A program made the position numbers and the translations under genes. The notes under the pieces were generated by a model. That model searched no databases and was not told the DNA's origin. It saw nothing but the letters and a program-made list of their open reading frames with translations. A stretch of 64,000 nt of DNA from Heterobilharzia americana (taxonomy: Eukaryota; Platyhelminthes; Trematoda; Strigeidida; Schistosomatidae): NCBI GenBank assembly GCA_944470555.2, contig OX104134.1, forward strand, positions 103,596,701 to 103,660,700. Reading direction: 5' to 3'. Below are positions 23,079 to 35,599 of this stretch, piece after piece; the stretch's first letter is position 1, and every line of letters starts with the position of its first letter.

Positions 23079-24640
23079 TCAAATAACCGTTGTTTGGATA
23101 TTCTGCAGCCCTTGTGTCTGGTTTCCCGACTGCTGTGCCACATCAAGACTCAATTTTCGTAACACAGTTTGCAGTGGTGAATGGAGTAGGTCAGATGTCC
23201 TGTACCAGTCCTTGCAGAAGATATCTCTGTGAAGGTATAGCTTCCCCTTGAACATGTTATCTGATGGAGGTGGTTCTACTTGCTGAGGTGAAGAGTTCCA
23301 GTCATTAGCCACATGGTGGGACGAAAGGGGGGGAACAAGCTTCGATATCCTTGTCAGGCATGAACTATCCACCTGAATGGAGTATTCCAAGTGAGGTTTT
23401 ACGCAAGTATAGTGGAGTACCCTGAACTTATCCTGACCAAAACTTCTGAAAACCTTGTAGATAGACTGTGATACGCGAAAACCGTTTGGTGCAGCCGCGC
23501 TAAGGGTTGAAATGGTTCTCAGATCAAGACTTATGGTGACACCAAAACCCTTCAGTTCGAAGACTCGGGACGGCCGGTACCATGAGCAGAATACTGAAAA
23601 CAATTGTTATAAACAATGTGCATTGTTGCACTGTAGCTGGAGCTAATTTCCAGGCACCCAGGTTTGGACCAGTCAGTCAGTTCATCTGAATCCAGTTGAA
23701 GATCACACCTACCAGCATAACCAAGCCTAACCCTCATAACTCCTACATCATCGGCGAATTGCAGCATCAAGGAGTTCAGCATATGCTGCTGTTCTTTGAC
23801 ACAGCAAGAAAAGTGTGAGACCTGTTACTATTCCTTGAGGCAACCCACTTTTCGCTGGTTTCCGCATGGACGGTGTCGCAGTGACCCCCATCCTTTGCAT
23901 GCTATAGTACGAAAAGTTCCTAATTCAGGCTTACAGTGTAGCGCAAAACCCGAAAGAGGAGGCCACACAGGTGATCCTGCACTTGACACTTTATCTAACG
24001 ACGCGCTGAAGTCTATGAACGTGACATCCCTTGGCAGCTTGTAATCGTGAGCTGCAACCCCCTCCTCTCTCTTGACAGGGTTTTTCAAACATGAGTGCCC
24101 GTTACGAAAGGTGCGTAGTCATGGCGCCATGGGATTATTTGACTGAGCATGGATAAATACCTTACAACAACCTAGATGATCATTCTAGTTCAACCCACAG
24201 AGCCGTATTTGGCCACTAACCGGAGACTGACCGCCGTAAACGCTCGGGCTATTGTAGCATATTCCCGGTCTCATCGGAAGTGAGCGTGAGATAAAGACAT
24301 TTAAAAAACCAGTGACTGGCTCAGCAACAATGTCCGCCACCAAGGAAAGCAAGCTGGGATGCAACTCATTGGGAACCAAGGATTTTTCAGGAGTAAAGTT
24401 AATGAGCAACCGAAAGACCGTTTCCCTCGTCATGACTACCTTTTCCACTGGTGGTTCAGTGCTGAAAGCACTTTCGACCACTTCATCATTGTGATCTACA
24501 GAGGAGACTTTGCTGAAGTGATCCAACAGGCATTTATGTTTGCACGGATTAAGCTGCACTAGAAAAACAAGCTTTTCACCATTCACTGGATAAGGAATTT
24601 CGGATTTTCATTTCAACCTTCTTGGAGCAAGTGCAGCCAG
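23079..24640 (-). pseudogene. Non-LTR RT relic (Jockey/CR1 superfamily), minus strand
   Basis: Read from 24586 downward. RLLINFTPEKSLVPNELHPS (about 24405-24345) is the 'KS.GPDE.HP' block at the start of RT. LPRDVTFIDFSASLDKVS (about 24030-23980) is the first palm motif with the catalytic Asp. LQFADDVGVMRV (about 23763-23728) is the catalytic FADD box. FGVTISLDLRTIS (about 23544) and VLHYTCVKPHLEYSIQ (about 23420-23373) are thumb motifs, and HHVANDWNSSPQQV (about 23320) is the C-terminal block. The QHGF and PQGSVLGP blocks are lost or out of frame. The motif order is complete enough to be sure of the class, but not of the named family. It is not the CR1 family of the inverted arms. Confidence 0.8.
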
Positions 24641-26599
24641 CCTTTTAGTGGAGTTTTAGCAACAATTTACAACCTGCTACTCGTGAGACAGTCGAGACCG
24701 TAGAATATAAGTTTTACACAGGTCACCTGTCAAACCTGTCTGCACGACCATCAGCGTGACTGTTTAACTTGATTGTAGACGAAGGTTAAGTCATTCTCAT
24801 ATGAAGTGTTCTGCACAAGTTTAGGGTGTTAGTCTTCGGGCTACACTTGTGCGAAATACGCCAGTTATTGCAGACGTCAGTGACCAATATGATCGGCTAC
24901 GTAGCGGTGGTAATTTGCCGTAACCACTGGTTACTACATAAACGCCATACAGCTTGCAGCGTCATGCACTTCATAAGAATCAACGGCCTTGTGTTTGACG
25001 AGGTTCAGCATCGATACTAACCCTCATAGTTTGACTGGGCTGGCTAAGATGAAGGCGCCCGATCAAGCATCCAGGCCATTTGGCACGCTGTCATGTTACG
25101 TTGCCCTGCTCGTAATCAACCGTCTAGCCAGTTCGTTGGAACACATCTGCACCTTGGCACGACCTCGCAAATATGCTTCCCGATCCGGCTAAGTCATTGT
25201 GTTTCTCCTTGGTCTCGTGTTAGTGGGCACATGTTAAGTACAAATAATTAGTGATCGGCCTCTGCATCTGTCAAGCTCTTGCCAGGACAATTCCTAAAAA
25301 ACTCATGCCGTTAAGCGGGATCGACAAACTAACAGCTGAAATATACGCATGCATTTGATTCAGTTATAAATTCATTGAATGACATAAAAATCCCTGGAAA
25401 TTGCCGAAGTTTTCAAAAGTTGAAAATTTGGGTCAAGAACCAAAACCACAAAAAGTATCCAACAAATGTTCAGATCAGCGCCAGTCAGGATGGGGTTGTT
25501 GGTAAAGCCAAAACTCAAAGCTGAAAATAAATTCTGTGACTCTTGTCATGACAAGCAAGATTAACAAATATGCCTCTGCGGGTTCCTTAACAGGGTGCTA
25601 GTTAGGGGGTTAACAGTTAGACTGTTGAAAATGCCCCAAGGATGGTGCCACATTTAAACTTTGTATCGGTTTCCCTCCAGTGGGGCCAAAAGTCTTCCGT
25701 AGCTAGTCGTAAATTATTGCGCCTAGTGTGAAAAATGCATGCTTTCTGTTTGTTGAAGGCATATTTAACTTGCCTCTACCCTTTGAAACACTGTTAATCA
25801 TTTATTGGATTTTATACCCTCCATTCACCGGGGGATAAGTAGTTGTCAGCAGACAGATAAATGACGTGCCTGGGCGTGGATAATGTTTTTTAATTCTGTT
25901 AAGCAGGGAGGAAAAGAGAAACCATAATTTGCAAGGAACGTTCCGGGTCAACTATTTATGTACATTTACGTAATTGAAGTAGCTGCTGGAAAGGGAAGAA
26001 GAAGAAGGTAAAAAGGGGCAATTCAAATTTATCTGAAGTTGGACACTGAGAAAAAGACACTAGAAAAAAGACGACGGATTTTGCCTTCAGCGGTATGATT
26101 TTGAGAATCTTTGTGGACAGAATAGTTTTCTTTTCATTGACCACAAACGTCGACGGTATTCTGGACACTTACTCGAAGCTTTTTGGCACCATTTTTAAAC
26201 AGAGAGGGTTAATTCACCGGAACAAGGTGACATGTTTGTTGATGGAGGCATTAGGCGCCCGCTTGAGGCTGATTACCTCGTGCTACTTATACGAATAGGA
26301 CTCGGTGAGGTCGCCGGAAGGTTTCATCCACATCTTATTCAGGAGAAATATGTGGATGGCCAACTCGGAAGCAACCATCCTGATGCATGTATGATTATGC
26401 CCGCATATACGTGCATAACAGAGCAGAGCGGTGACGATACCTCTATGGATATATATAAAGTTGTTCGAAAGCAAAAGTAGCTGCAGAATAGCTTTTAAGT
26501 AAGTGGCATAATAAGCGTCAACACTGATCAAAAAATCAAAGTCATGGAGGTCCTATTGTGTAAGCCAAGATAAGGTAATGACTCGGCATTATTAGTTGG
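24641..26599. other. No recognisable gene
   Basis: Short open frames only. A phrase near 24985 (NGLVFDEVQHRY) is reminiscent of a LINE palm motif, but nothing on either side supports it. Confidence 0.4.
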
Positions 26600-26659
26600 G
26601 GGTGTCGAGTTTATGCTGAGTTGTCAACTACTGAAGACAGATATATGCACTACGATACC

Positions 26660-26900
26660 GTAATCTAAATGGACAAGTAATTCACCTGCAACAGTAATAC
26701 AGACGGAACGGTAAGCAAGAAACACTCTGTACTCTCACTCACTTATCTTGGGGTAGAAGCAACAGATTGTCCACTTCGGTGTACTAATTTAGCTATGCCC
26801 ACTGAAGAAGCGTCCGTAATGAAACGGGCCTATCGTTGGTTGAGAAATGTCTCAGAAAAGTCTGGTTATTGTGAAGCTCCATGGTTTTCGTAGAATATTT
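26660..26900 (+). pseudogene. Possible RT thumb fragment
   Basis: One frame reads SVLSLTYLGVEATDCPL, then MKRAYRWLRNVSEKSGYC (about 26820-26870). This has the spacing of the 'YLGV...L.W..H...v.kkAYrRL..iR.L..sG' block found after the catalytic box in several LINE families. It is short and isolated, so the call is tentative. Confidence 0.35.
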
Positions 26901-27969
26901 TTGTGTCTAATCCGTATACAAACCACTGGTTGTAGAGAGCGTCGAAAAGTAGACAGTACCATCTGGGAGTAAGAAGGGAATCTGGGGTAGAACCGTAAGG
27001 TTCATAACTTCGAAAATGGGATATTTATTGATGAGGTCGCTTGAAGCAGCGAAGACAGAAGGATTTTATCAGCTTTAGGAACGCTGGGCCACACAGTGAC
27101 CCATCGTATGACATAGATGCCAAGCTGAGTTGACATTTGGATGGACGGGGTGCAATATTTTGTCAGTTTTGGTAGTTATTCACTCTGCAGTTCAGTAACT
27201 TTGATCACAAAATATAATATTTTCTCTACAATGTTCGACGCCATTTAATTCAACTGACATCTTAACCAAACGATACTTTATGTCAAATGTTGCTACATTT
27301 TCGCCCCTTAGGATTGTGAAAATGATGGGCACTTGGAAGGGAAGCTTTATGCACAAATTCTGCGACCTGACCCTGTATTGTTCCCACGTAGGCGGAGAAA
27401 AATGTGAAATCTATCGTGTGTTTATGACTTCTGGAACTTCAGGTTGACGACCGCCCAGGTCTATTGGTCTGAAGTTCTGCTGAATCTAGTGTACCTACAT
27501 TCAAAGTAAAGCCTGACATCTGAGGCTGTATTTTTTGAAAGTGGGGCCAATGATTTTTGTTACAGAAACATGTCTACCCTCTAACAATCACAGAAATTAT
27601 GCTGAGCTTCAATTTCAGTCTTCTAATCCATAACAGCTCCAAGTTAGGTGTCTTGCATCCGTCATGATAGAAGTCGGTTCTGTATTTCGCTATCCCTTTT
27701 GTAAATCTACTTTCAGCTGACCTTTATCTCTCAATGAAATATTATCAATAACGTCAGAGCATAGCTCGAAACGTGGATAAATGCATGACTTAAACAGTAT
27801 AGCTTTGGCTTCTTGAGTTCCAAAGTTCTGAAAGGAAACCCAAGGAGATTTTTATCTCGGCAGCCTGTGAGCCGGCTTACTCCGAATAACTGGAACGCTG
27901 TGTTTCAAGTCCAGGATCGAAATAAGTGGGAGGGTAGGAATATGCTTGCTTTACAAAGCGGTCAAAACT
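26901..27969. other. No recognisable gene
   Basis: No open frame above 80 codons carries a motif. It lies between weak RT fragments on opposite strands. Confidence 0.4.
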
Positions 27970-28700
27970 CCGGATGGGATGTGTTTAAGTTGTGGTTTCA
28001 CACATTCATCGGGGCTGAACTTCATTTTCCTTGTGTGACATCAGTGCCCTAACCTCTACCAAGTACGAAAGTTTGCTGAGGATTGACACCAGCCATTCCA
28101 GCAGCCAGCCTAGAAATTCATGCTGCTCTACTCTTAATGTACAGAATTTTTGATTTGTGGTGTCAAAAGCCTTGCTGACATTGAGGTGTACCGTCGCTAC
28201 TAGCATACGGGCATCTTTCGGTGGCAAAATGAGTCCCAGACTGCTATCTGTGCAGGGGCTCAGCCGTACGAACCATCGGAAAGGAGTTGCGAGTTTCTCC
28301 CGGGGGAAGACTTGAGTGACGGTACTTTAGGCTACTTGTTCGAAGTCCTTCGAGGTAATCGGAATTATGTCAATAAGTCTGTAGCTAATAACGCTGGAGT
28401 GGGACCTTGGTTTGAGTCCGGGTATGGTGTTTTAAATTTGTCACGGTTCAGAGTAGACCCCAGTTGATAAAGAAACGGAGAAAACATCAAGGAAAAGGTG
28501 TGGAGCGCCTTTATTTCCGTATCTTATGAAACTGGAAGGTATCACGTTGAACCGCGTGGTGTTTGCACTCTTTAGTGAAGCTGCAGCCGTGTTGGCATCT
28601 TTGAGTGGGACATAAACGGCGTTAACGGAGCCACTTGATTGAAGAGGGAATCGAGGTAAAGGTGCACGGTCATCACAGATACACGAATTCTCAAAGCCTA
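27970..28700 (-). pseudogene. Non-LTR RT relic, minus strand
   Basis: On the minus strand, LSTGVYSEP then NTIPGLKPRSHSSVISYR (about 28465-28385) matches the 'P..wK.A.i.Pl.KpG..s..YRPIS' block. About 200 bp on, VATVHLNVSKAFDTTNQ (about 28197-28147) is the palm motif with the catalytic Asp, and LEWLVSILSKLSYLVEVRA follows as expected. The GVPQGS and YADD blocks are not present. Motif order and spacing are right, but with stops and frameshifts between blocks. Confidence 0.65.
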
Positions 28701-29249
28701 CATCTAAGGTCTCGCAAACATCATCAGGATTACTAATACAATTTTGGTTAGCACGATGAAAGATTCACTTAATTTGGATGTTGAATATTCACACCTTTTT
28801 AGCTTCATCGAATCTGATCGGCTGCCGTGCTGTGCACCGTTACTGATCACGTCACTTATATTAACTGAATAATGTTTAAGGCTTGTCACTATTGTCAGGC
28901 TGCTGCTCATACTGAGCGATGATGCCCACTGAGAACCATAACGTTTGGATATTGCCTATAGGAATGGCGTTTATTCGTACACTCTATCATTGGAAATAAA
29001 TTATCATAAGGATCTTTATTTCGGTACATTAAGGCAAACAACGGTGGAGACTGGTGTGACGTCGCCAAACCTGTCAGATGCCTTGTAAATGTCTAGACAA
29101 AGTACAAGGACTAACTGCTGTCCGTCGCGTTAGGCAGTTATGAATTTAAAGAAGTGAGTATGACAAGCCAAACAGGATCCTAACCCCGGCGTATCTTACC
29201 TGAGAGTTGTGTCAGCGGTAAGGTGCCCCAGAAGGATCACACAGTTCGC
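28701..29249. other. No recognisable gene
   Basis: The minus-strand open frame 28910-28704 shows no motif. It may be upstream sequence of the preceding minus-strand RT relic or the far 3' flank of CR1 copy 3. Confidence 0.4.
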
Positions 29250-31383
29250 TCCTGTTCTTTCCGTCATCTCGCTAACTCATGTTGAGTGGATGTGATGACG
29301 TCCTTGTAATTTCGCTTTAATTTTCTTAATATCTTTGTGCCACGACCAATGAAATTGATGCTTGTAAAGATATTTTTGGCCTACTCCCAGCTATCTAAGA
29401 CCGTGCATACACTATTGACCTAATCATCCCTTAGCGTGAATCATGTCGGACAACACTTATGGCCATTATACCTCCACTCATGCCAAAGTCAAACCTGACT
29501 TATCGCGCAAAACTGACTTCTACCACTATACAGAAGAGGGGACGGTGGGTAGAATGTTTTTTGCAGGAGAGGATAAGAGTAGCTGAACAGCGAGAGTATT
29601 GACGTCAAGATCAGTAACTGGCATCAGACACATACTTGCCACAAATACGCGTTGGCTAGAACGTAATTCAACAAAACGTCTTAGGTAATTGCATCAGATT
29701 ATTACGTGTTAGACCCTAAACATTTGGTTTGTCAATTAGGAGCGGGGTATCGTCTATGGGGCGTACATTAGGAATCCTGCATACTCCAAGTTCATTGATA
29801 CAACGGTTCAAGGTTGACTGAAACTGGGATATAGTCTTGTGGCATTGGACACCATGCGGCAGCCTGTCTCAAATGTTAGGGTAAAATGTCATGAAAAATG
29901 AAGATTTAGGCTGTTTGGACACAGAGTAGTGCGAGTGGGCAGTCTTGGTCTCTGGGATTGCACGACTTTCTTCCAGAGAACTTCACAAGCCTCAGTAACC
30001 ATTTTATGTTGCAGGGTTCTATAGAAAATGTTAAGGTATGCTTTTATTGACCTGAACCACATAGGCTCTGGTCGATCCGTGTGACATCTATCTGTGTATG
30101 CTATACCAAGGGAAATACGTTTGGTAGAGTGTCGTTGGGTGTTCTCTACTTTCTGATCGTCAGGCTATAGCAAGAAACTAGGTGTGGTAGGACAGCATTC
30201 TGATAGTGGTCGCACACACATCCTATATGGAATCAGACTGGTTTCATCCGGGCGAAACTTTCAACGAATAAAGTTAATCGGTAGTTGCGATTTGGAGCAC
30301 TGTGCCATTGCGTGTTCTCCAAGCGGAAGGCCACTGGAGCACCTTGTTCCGGGGTCGCAAATGATGCTTATCTGTGGAAGTGCAAGGATATCGAGCCGTA
30401 GACTAGTTGGTACACTTTTCACCGAATGATATGACGCCAGACTTCAGTGATATCAGCCACGCGTCAGACCGTTTTTGCAGATTGTCGAGATTATTTTGTG
30501 TGGTGGTATTGGTGCTGTTATATTGACTAGAGTGAAAGGTGCACACTACTCTTGAGTCATCTGCTAAGAGCAAGGTCTTCCCTGACTGAAGACAGGCGCA
30601 TTTGTATACATTGTAAAGTGAAGAGGTCCCAGAACGCAGCCCTGGATTAGTCCTACGGTGATATTTCTGGGAAGGAAAACAGTGGGCCTCTCATGATAGT
30701 CTAGATGTGGTTCTCTAGAAATGAACCGATCCATTCATGCAACTTGTTAGTTATCTCAGATGGATGTAGTCTACGAACGGTGATGTACTTCGTCAAAAAC
30801 TTTAGTGGAGTTGAAGTGAGGCGAGACAATCACTTTTCCTCCACCTCTGCTGTCAATTACATGATTGAAGAACTCTAAGTGGTACCTGATGCAAGACTTT
30901 TTGGACAGAAAACCATCGCGAGAGGGGTTCGTAAGTTTGTGTTCTAAAAGGTGGGAGAGGACAGATGCCAAGCTGATAGGGCTATAGTTTTCCGGGATGA
31001 GTCTGGAACCTTCCCCAAATCACAGGATTATATGTCTAGTCTACCGTGTAAGCTGAAAAGTGCCGAGGATTATGAACAGGTTGAATATTTTTGTTCGGAA
31101 TATAGAGACGTCTACTCTGCCATTGTTAATTAGGGTGCCATGTATCCCATCTACTCTCTTACTAAGAGAGGATTTCAGTGATTTTATTGCATCGCGTGCG
31201 TTATTCAGATGGCGTCCAACCCCCATGATTTCATGCGCACCACCCGCTAGTTCTTACAAGGCTGCAATTACAACCGGCTAAGGAAAAGGCGAGCGTTTCG
31301 CTTTGTACTTCACATGTTTTCCTGGGGTCTGTGATGATCTTGTTGCTCACTTTCAACACATTCTTTAGGTTAGGTCCATTACA
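29250..31383 (-). pseudogene. CR1-like (SR1-type) retrotransposon copy 3, RT and 3' UTR, minus strand
   Basis: Minus-strand CR1. From 31363 to 29985 it is the exact reverse complement of CR1 copy 2, including every stop and the LLADD box. Unlike copy 2, it continues into the C-terminal end (RINEL/CRIPN-type text near 29810-29760) and stops near 29720. The region 29700-29370 aligns with the 3' UTR of CR1 copy 1 (for example TTTGGCATGAGTGGAGG and CACGGTCTTAG-type blocks in the same order). A weaker match continues to about 29250. Upstream of 31383, similarity to the other CR1 copies ends. Confidence 0.85.
29985..31363 (-). repeat. Inverted-repeat arm 2, 1379 bp with no mismatch to arm 1
   Basis: Reverse complement of 19884-21262, separated from it by 8722 bp of unrelated sequence. 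If single-stranded, the two arms could form a long hairpin. They also provide a substrate for an inversion of the 8.7-kb interval. Confidence 0.92.
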
Positions 31384-34300
31384 GAGCCTCTTTTCATGGT
31401 ATATCAAGTGAAGGAGATTTATCCTTATGTCCTGGGATTTTCTTCTTATTTACCTTTTCAGCTATTGGTTCATAATCTTTTAGGTCACTTGGATAGATAC
31501 TGAGAACGCGGAAGTCACGGACCGCGAAAATGTTTTCTGTAGTTTTCTTGGTTATGGCCTCAAGTTGTAGGCATCCTGCGGGAACTTCATAGAGGATACT
31601 GCTTTGGGGCATTTTTGGGGAACATAATAACTGTTTAACTTTTCAGCAAAGATGTGACACACGCTCACGCTTATATGCTTCTCCAGAGGTAGCATTGTCA
31701 CTTACGCTCACCATATGTACTAGAATGACACGTTTTGTAAACTGGTGCTGATTCCTCCTAAAGCACCCTGCGTTAGTGGTCATTTCTGAGGTGATCAGAG
31801 GCACTGAACAATTGAAATATCTAATTGGGTACCACTGTCTTGGGGGTGACTTTCGTAAGTGGTTGAAAATGAACCACAGAGCAAAGGCTGTTGGCTGTTG
31901 TCACTTTGTTAGCCCTTCAAATGCGTATCTACATTTATTATATTATATATCGTGGGCACCAGACAAAGCACTCGAAAGAACAATAGGTAAAATTAGGTTT
32001 GTCTTTTTATCAAGGTTCTACAAACTGACGCAGAAGCGATATATGAAGGTTAAAAAATTGTTCCGTAAGACACAACGGCAATTTAGGGTTGAGTTACTGA
32101 TGACATTTTTCACCCTAGATCCGGGTCTCTCAAATTAGGCAGTTCATGAACTCCAACTAATGTCGGTCCGCTATGAAGGCCACCTTGAAACGAGTGGTTT
32201 ATACGAGCTTTCGAACTAAATTACTGAGGGGTGCTCATCGGTAGTGAGTTTCTAGATGACGTTTCCTGAAGCTCTAGAGAGAAAAAGTGGCCTGTTGAGT
32301 ACTCCATGTAGGGCATCGGGATTGACACCTCACAATGACGTCGGATGGTGCTCACGTGGATTAACAAATGTAGGAAATGATGAACCGTCGAGTCGTAACC
32401 CATCGGCTGAGAAGTGATGCATTCTCCACCAAACCTGAAGTTCCTAGGTTCGTTCATTTGTGTTGTTATCCGTGTGTATCGCTTGGGAATCACCCAGTGG
32501 AGCAGAACGGCCATTCACTTCTTCCGGGCCTCCAATGAGGACTTCCAGGGATGGCTGTCACATTATTTTAAAACACTTTTTTAAACTGTCAGATAGGTTC
32601 TGGATGTGACTTGACAACAATAACCGGTGACATATTCAGTGTTTATAGGCAAAAAATGTGTCGTTAAACACTGGAATATCAGATGCAGAACGGTATAAAA
32701 ACTGAGCGCGAAGTTTGTCCGTGAAACCGATAATGCTGTGCGATACACAAACTGAGTTAGACACGCGCGGAAAACCTGTCCAGTATGACGCGCATATCAG
32801 GTTACCTTAGGCTGTCAATCATCTGAGAAGTGTGTCAGTCTCTTCCGCTAACATCTAATTCTTAGTCTTTGTGTATATTTCAGCAACACGTTTATCAAAT
32901 ATTGTCATCGATCCTAAGGGGTGAGTGTTCACTCATTGTGTTTCTCCTGGGCTAAGGCTTCTGTTTGACGGCAGTAGAAGACGTGCAGCACAATCGTCCA
33001 CTGGCATTTTCTCGAGGTTTTACCTGAACTGAAACAAGGCAGTACTAGAAGTTGGGTGAAATCATTTGGAAACCTGAGAGTGCTGAGTTGTCTCGAACCA
33101 GTAAGGAACCCCTCGACATTGTGCATCGACAACCGCATCGGGGGCCTATCCCAAGACAGTCGCTTTCCGCTGCCAGCAAGGTAACACTCAGCTTCCGGCC
33201 TCACGTCTCCGATCGTGGGTTACTTGTGGCTGGTGGCCTTCAGAATGAAACTAGATGCCACTTTTACTGATTTGTTGTGGGAAAAGTAGGCTGGTAGAGG
33301 AGTTCTTCTACGGTCCCATCTCGCAACAAATTCGATGGTTTTTAAGTCCATAGTTTTGACGTTAGACAAATTCCGAAGGTTTAGGGCATGCATATTCTCC
33401 CATTTCATAGGCGTTTGCTGGAGAACAGTCCACTCCCATCCCGCTTAAGATCCACGACCTTAGCAAGGACGGCGTAAAAGACAGTAATTTAAGAATTTCG
33501 GAAGGCCGAGAATGGTCCCCCAAAGCTTTGGTGGGAAGGCCTTATGCATCTACCCCGAGGTCTTTACTTCAGCCTGGGTCGTTTAGATTGTGGGGAATAA
33601 ACAGAAAATTGACGTCGGCCATTGATTCACTGCATTAGTTGCACTTGTGAAGTCCTCAAAAAATGGCTGGACTGAAAAGTACTGTTTTTCGTAATAGGCA
33701 CAGGAAGTGCTTTCAGGATTGCTGATGACGGAATGACGGATTTGGCATGAATATGACGGATCGACTGTTTTAAGAAAGAGTGAAACAGTTTCCAAGGATA
33801 CCAAGGCTCTGGTGAGCATATTTCCTGAAATCCTCACCCTTTGTACTAGTGCACAAAAATACTAGTACTGATTAACTGGACAGCAAAAAAACGTACCTCA
33901 GACAGTAAATTTAGGGAGCTTGAAGTGCCAACGCGAATTTATTTTAAGCACCGGAAAGTCTCACACAAATTGTGAACGAATTGCAAATTCTTACATTCTG
34001 TGAGATGCGGTCTACTCACGCAGTAAACATAAAACCTGGTACATAAGTCAACAACTATCTCGCAAGTGACTGATTGGTTTCATTTCGTTATTGCCAGCTA
34101 CGTGTGGCATCAAAACCTTGAAAACCTTGCTCATATTCATATATGGGGGCTGGACCTTAAAAGTTAAGTTTGGCAGTCCTTTGCTGTGATAACAACGGCC
34201 ACCTATATCTGAATTAAGACCAGGCCCAAATTGTATTTTGGTCGACAGTGCGATGATACTTTAGCGTTGAAGAAAGGAGATGTGTATCAATAGCAATCTC

Positions 34301-34719
34301 CGTTTTTATGTAAATCAGTTGTGTAGTGTTCCAGGGTACATCAAAAGAGATAGAAAAATTGGTCTGTGACATAATGAGGATACATGAGAAATAAATTAGA
34401 AGTGTACAGATTCCATCACATGCAACCATCAACCCAGTTAACTGAATGTTTTTCTTGCTGAGAGAAGGAAGTTCTCAACCGACTAGGTACCCAAGGGATG
34501 AATTAGATATTTCCTTCTCTTGTCAACCACTCAGTATGTCTGTGTATTTGCCGCATATCTTACCACATTACACTTCCTCGTAAACTCGCAAGTTGTCTGG
34601 CATGAAAACCGTAGATTTTGGCCCGAACTTTTCATGTTGACTTGTGCGACAACATGATATCCCCTAACTCCCCCGCACAACGCCAGCATGATGCAATGTA
34701 AAATTGCCCATAAACCACC
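31384..34719. other. About 3.3 kb without recognised gene; two longer unexplained open frames
   Basis: The plus frame 31776-32138 (120 codons) is Lys/Arg-rich toward its C-terminus and has no motif that I know. The minus frames 32514-32221 (97 codons) and 33204-32929 (91 codons) are also unassigned. Codon use and flanks give no reason to call them genes. They may be parts of decayed elements. Confidence 0.4.
31776..32138 (+). other. Unassigned open frame, 120 codons
   Basis: Starts at an ATG and ends at TAG. The predicted product has a neutral N-terminal half with a short hydrophobic stretch (AYLHLLYYISWAP, about residues 50-62) and a strongly basic C-terminal half (for example KVKKLFRKTQRQFRVELL). 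No catalytic or binding motif, repeat or signal peptide is evident. It could be an exon or chance. It is among the longest open frames in the window not explained by a retrotransposon. Confidence 0.2.
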
Positions 34720-35460
34720 AATGGACTAACTGCAGTAAACTGTAGGACTGGCATGACTACCCATCGAGGCAGAATCGATGTCATCTAGCCCTGTTTTTCG
34801 AAGGCTTTTGATCCCGTCAACCGTTAACGTTTCATGAAATAGATGCGGCATGTAGAAATCGACTCATCGTTAATCTACTGGCTAAACCACAATCATTTTG
34901 GCGCCTCTGTTAGTTTTTGAATGAGTTACATCGTATTCAAGCATGGTTTTAAGGCCTCTCTAGTCCCCCATTTAATTAGATGACTTGCACTTGCGAGTGT
35001 CATCCGAAATCGCTGTCTTCGGTGATGGTGCCAAGCTACAGAGAGAAATAAGCAACGAAGCTTCCAGGCCCACTTTGTGAGATGACTTGACCCAAATCTG
35101 GGGTTGGGTAGATTATAAAACGTCGGGTGATAAATGTGCAGCATGGTGGGCATCACAGATGCAGATGATACAGCGGGCGGGTGGTTTTACCTTTGGTGAG
35201 AAAGGATAGTGAAATCTTAGGTTCCAGTGACCTTAAATCTTGCTGTGAATATGGGAAGAATACATTCTGCGTCAATCCGGTGCAAAATCCCCCGCGGTTG
35301 TGAACTTGCGATGAGTTTCTGTACAGTTTGGTCACAAATGTTTAGCACTTTCATGTCTAACCGTGAATCTTGGGCTATTGTCTTTTCATTTAGAACTATA
35401 TAGATAGCACCCCGAGACGTTGCACTGGGTCTACTGACGGGCTAAGTTTTAAGCAATATG
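34720..35460 (+). pseudogene. Non-LTR RT relic, plus strand
   Basis: Around 34770-34920 the plus strand reads GRIDVI, a stop, then PCFSKAFDPVNR, followed by a decayed helix and HVEIDSSLIYWLNHNHFGAS. This matches the palm motif 'vDVIYLDFSKAFD.V.H' and the following 'GI..sLl.WL..yL.gR' block. Later text (about 35150, VGITDADDTAGG) is in the right place for the catalytic box, with ADD retained. Many stops. Family not determined. It is the last RT relic before the AT-rich half of the window. Confidence 0.6.
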
Positions 35461-35599
35461 TGAAACGCATGGCCGCAATAAACAGTTTCTCTTGACTGAA
35501 TAAGGTCCTAGTAATGGCGAATCACATTTTAGGTAAATCAGTTCAACTCCGTTGCTATCTGCTCAACCTAAGATTTAACTCACGTCTGAGACAGAATGC

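Noticed and set aside
23796..24044. 82-codon plus-strand frame as a gene
   Set aside because: It is antisense to the minus-strand RT relic that carries the palm motif at the same place.
19884..31363. Two independent CR1 insertions as the source of the inverted arms
   Set aside because: Independent copies would not share every stop and indel over 1379 bp while differing just outside it.
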